This document shows positions 61,841 through 64,000 of a stretch of 64,000 nucleotides of DNA, in pieces. The notes under the pieces were generated by a model. That model ran no database searches, was not told the origin of the DNA, and saw only the letters and a program-made list of their open reading frames with translations. The first letter of the stretch is position 1, and each line of letters opens with the position of its first letter. Source of the stretch: a bacterium HR28 (GTDB lineage: Bacteria; Chloroflexota; Chloroflexia; Thermomicrobiales; Thermomicrobiaceae). The translations under genes were made by a program, and so were the position numbers. The stretch covers positions 62,001-126,000 of the forward strand of contig BEIE01000003.1 in the NCBI GenBank assembly GCA_002898255.1, written 5' to 3'.

Positions 61841-62800
61841 ATGCCGAAACGGTACGCGCCGGTGAGTGGGCTTGAGAGCCCACGGTTCGCAGGCATTCGG
61901 ACGTTCGCGCGCCTGCCATACGTTCGTGACCTTGATGGAGTCGACGTCGCGATTGTCGGGGCGCCTTTCGATACTGGCGTGACCTATCGTGTAGGAGCGC
62001 GGTTTGGCCCAGCAGCAGTACGCGAGATGTCCGCGATGTTGCGTACCTATCACCCTTCGCTGGATGTCGATGTTTACGAGGTGCTCTCGGTGATCGATTA
62101 CGGAGACCTTCCGGTTGTGCCGGGATACATCGAGGACAGCTACGAGCGTATCGAGAGCGGCTTACGGCCACTCTTAGAGCGAGACATTGTTCCGCTTGTG
62201 ATTGGTGGAGATCATTCTATTACCCTGGCCGAGCTCCGGGCCGTGGCTCGGCGATATGGTCCAGTGGGGTTCGTTCAGTTCGATTCGCATACCGATACGT
62301 GGGACGAATACTGGGGGAAGAAGTACACCCATGGAACACCGTTCCGGCGGGCCGTGGAAGAGGGGTTGATCGATACGCGGCGGGCGATCCAGGTGGGTAT
62401 GCGGGGGTCACTTTATGGCCCCGAAGATCTGGATCAATCCCGTGCGCTCGGTTTCGAGGTGTGGACCACCGACGACATGCGTCGCACCGGCCTTGGGGCC
62501 GTCAGTGAAGCGATCCGCCGTCGCCTGGGACGTGGACCAGTCTTCGTCAGTTTCGACATCGACTTTCTTGATCCGGTCTACGCGCCAGGTACTGGAACGC
62601 CGGAAGTCGGTGGATTTACGACGCGGGAAGCACAGGAGCTCCTACGAGGTCTTGTCGGTGTAGACATTGTGGCGGCGGATGTCGTCGAAGTTCTACCGGC
62701 GCACGACGTGAGCGGTGTTACGGCACTCGCAGCAGCGAATGTCCTGTTCGAGCTGCTGGCTGTGCTCGCAGTGAACCGGCGCACATCCGGTGTGATCTGA
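61841..62800 (+). CDS. Ureohydrolase (agmatinase family), copy 1
   Basis: 319 residues from ATG 61841, with a perfect AAGGAGG five bases upstream, beginning two bases after the KAS II stop. The dimanganese site is complete: GGDHSI (about 127-132), FDSHTDTWDEYW and SFDIDFLDP. The family cleaves agmatine, guanidinobutyrate or related guanidino compounds to urea and an amine. The tandem copy 2 and the adjacent DUF1989 gene suggest guanidino-compound or urea-related catabolism. The substrate cannot be read from sequence. Confidence 0.9.
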   Translation: MPKRYAPVSGLESPRFAGIRTFARLPYVRDLDGVDVAIVGAPFDTGVTYRVGARFGPAAVREMSAMLRTYHPSLDVDVYEVLSVIDYGDLPVVPGYIEDSYERIESGLRPLLERDIVPLVIGGDHSITLAELRAVARRYGPVGFVQFDSHTDTWDEYWGKKYTHGTPFRRAVEEGLIDTRRAIQVGMRGSLYGPEDLDQSRALGFEVWTTDDMRRTGLGAVSEAIRRRLGRGPVFVSFDIDFLDPVYAPGTGTPEVGGFTTREAQELLRGLVGVDIVAADVVEVLPAHDVSGVTALAAANVLFELLAVLAVNRRTSGVI

Positions 62801-62862
62801 CGACAATATGGGTGTGGAGGACGCAACTGGCCTTGCAAGGAGCTGGATCGGAAGAGCCGCAG

Positions 62863-63843
62863 ATGAGCGATTCAGCGAGCATCCATAATCCCGGGCCGTG
62901 GCAGCCCCGTTTCAGTGGGATGCGCACCTTTGCCCGTTTTCCCTATTCGCGAAGCCTTGACAGGGTGGATGTCGCGATCGTTGGCATTCCGTTCGATACT
63001 GGTGTCACGTATCGGCCGGGTGCGCGATTTGGGCCAGCGGCCGTGCGCGAGCACTCGTCACGCATCGAACAGTATCATCCAGTGCTTGGTGTGGATGTTT
63101 TGGCAGAGCTCTCGGTCATCGATTACGGCGATCTTCCTGTGGTTGCCGGATATACCGAGCGAAGCTTCCAGCTCATCGAAGAAGGGATAGGCTCACTCGT
63201 TGAGTCTGGAGTGATCCCGATTGGTATTGGTGGTGACCATTCGATCTCGCTGCCGGAGCTTCGTGCCGTCGCGCGACGGTATGGACCGGTGGCGCTGGTG
63301 CATTTCGACTCGCATGTAGACACCTGGGATACCATTTGGGAGACGAAGTACAACCACGGCACGCCATTTCGTCGGGCAGTGGAGGAGGGATTGGTCGACC
63401 CGGGCCGCTCGATCCAAATTGGTATCCGTGGGTCTCTCGGGGGACAGGATGAATTGGATCAATCGCGCGAACTCGGCTTTGAGGTCTGGACTGCCCGCGA
63501 AGTGCGGCGTGCGGGACTCGCGCGGATGTGTGAGGCAATCCATCGACGAGTGGGTGCGTCTCCGGTCTTCTTGAGCTTTGATATCGATTTCCTCGACCCT
63601 GTCTTCGCGCCGGGCACAGGAACCCCAGAGGTGGGAGGTTTTGCGACCTGGGAAGCGCAGGAACTCCTCTGGGGGCTGGTGGGGCTGGACATTGTGGCAG
63701 CGGATCTGGTTGAGGTCTTGCCAGACCGCGATCCTGCCGACGTGACCGCGCTCAATGCAGCAAACCTTATCTTTGATATGGTCGCGGTCATTGCCGCGAC
63801 GAGAAGGGAGAGAGGCAATGGCGCAGCCGATAGCGCCCAGTGA
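62863..63843 (+). CDS. Ureohydrolase (agmatinase family), copy 2
   Basis: 326 residues from ATG 62863, with GGAAGAG upstream; the frame is open to 62812 but the extra residues are not family-like. It is clearly a paralogue of copy 1 (shared IPFDTGVTYRPGARFGPAAVRE, GGDHSISLPELRAVARRYGP, FDSHVDTWD, SFDIDFLDPVFAPGTGTPEVGGF). The metal ligands are intact. Two copies in tandem might form a hetero-oligomer or split specificity. It overlaps the next start by 26 bases. Confidence 0.9.
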   Translation: MSDSASIHNPGPWQPRFSGMRTFARFPYSRSLDRVDVAIVGIPFDTGVTYRPGARFGPAAVREHSSRIEQYHPVLGVDVLAELSVIDYGDLPVVAGYTERSFQLIEEGIGSLVESGVIPIGIGGDHSISLPELRAVARRYGPVALVHFDSHVDTWDTIWETKYNHGTPFRRAVEEGLVDPGRSIQIGIRGSLGGQDELDQSRELGFEVWTAREVRRAGLARMCEAIHRRVGASPVFLSFDIDFLDPVFAPGTGTPEVGGFATWEAQELLWGLVGLDIVAADLVEVLPDRDPADVTALNAANLIFDMVAVIAATRRERGNGAADSAQ

Positions 63844-64000
63844 GCACATCTTGTTTGGCCGCGTGCCGAAGCGAGCAGCACAGGTGCGGCCAACGGTGCC
63901 GATCGCTTTTCCCCTCAAGGAGGGGCAGCTTTTACAGATCACCGATGTCCAAGGAAAGCAGGTCGCGGACATGGTCGCCTTCAACTTCCACGATGTCCGC
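63818..64000 (+). CDS. DUF1989 / urea carboxylase-associated family protein, N-terminal part (partial)
   Basis: 61 codons are visible from ATG 63818, which follows GAAGGGAGAG; the gene runs past base 64000. The sequence reads VPIAFPLKEGQLLQITDVQGKQVADMVAFN, the opening of the DUF1989 family found next to urea amidolyase, urea carboxylase and guanidine-degradation genes. With the two ureohydrolases it points to a guanidino or urea pathway continuing beyond the window. Confidence 0.75.
   Translation, partial: MAQPIAPSEHILFGRVPKRAAQVRPTVPIAFPLKEGQLLQITDVQGKQVADMVAFNFHDVR

Overview
The window looks like chromosomal DNA of a thermophilic Chloroflexota bacterium, most likely class Thermomicrobia. 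This is inferred from gene style and was not checked by alignment. The clues are roughly 60% GC; a carboxypeptidase carrying a C-terminal module I associate with secreted Chloroflexota proteins; GAF/BTAD regulators; a short-form isocitrate lyase; and frequent GTG starts with strong GGAGG sites. I see no insertion sequence, prophage, CRISPR array, rRNA or tRNA gene.

Layout. 1-3400 (+): the 3' end of pntB with a terminator, then an AhpD-like protein, an S41 protease, DUF309 and a PIG-L deacetylase. 3430-13332 (-): a nitrate respiration operon in the order cytochrome c, narG, SlyD-like FKBP isomerase, narH, narJ, narI, FmdE-like protein, TDT/SLAC1-type channel. It follows a GAF-GAF-BTAD regulator gene (13546-15510). 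15725-20447 (-): a GntR regulator and a polyamine-type ABC transporter. 21008-22824 (+): a flippase-like membrane protein and uppP. 23382-25483: CsaA, NUDIX, ADP-ribosylglycohydrolase. 25471-28313 (-): the glyoxylate shunt (isocitrate lyase, malate synthase), divergent from a LysR gene. 29537-32663: DUF72, then a two-domain thioredoxin-fold oxidoreductase and an FAD oxidoreductase. 32753-36615 (+): an FMN riboswitch and ribD-ribE-ribBA-ribH. 37229-40139 (+): a D,D-carboxypeptidase and an MFS transporter. 40097-42818 (-): selB and a second PIG-L deacetylase. 42904-46600: an acetamidase/formamidase-like gene, a DUF255 thioredoxin-domain protein, and a small transcription unit with promoter, 18-codon ORF and terminator. 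46627-52213 (+): DUF1684, pepA, YjbQ, XRE, rhodanese, then a membrane protein and an HD protein. 52277-57936 (-): folC followed by a second complete polyamine-type ABC operon. 57977-64000 (+): an NnrS-like membrane protein, Mrp/ApbC, a zinc-ribbon KAS II, two tandem ureohydrolases and the start of a DUF1989 gene.

The most striking observation is a probable selenoprotein. The oxidoreductase at 30481-31176 has an in-frame TGA exactly where the first cysteine of its second CPYC active site should be, giving U-P-Y-C. Thirteen bases downstream is a hairpin with a bulged U and a GGU apical loop, as in bacterial SECIS elements. The selenocysteine-specific elongation factor SelB is encoded 10 kb away. 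A conventional gene caller would truncate this protein or split it in two.

Other notable points are the accessory genes inside the nar operon (possible nitrate/nitrite channel, chaperone and cytochrome partner), a predicted nar promoter with a palindrome centred near -42, an S41 protease whose catalytic lysine position is threonine, and a candidate attenuator at 46365-46567.
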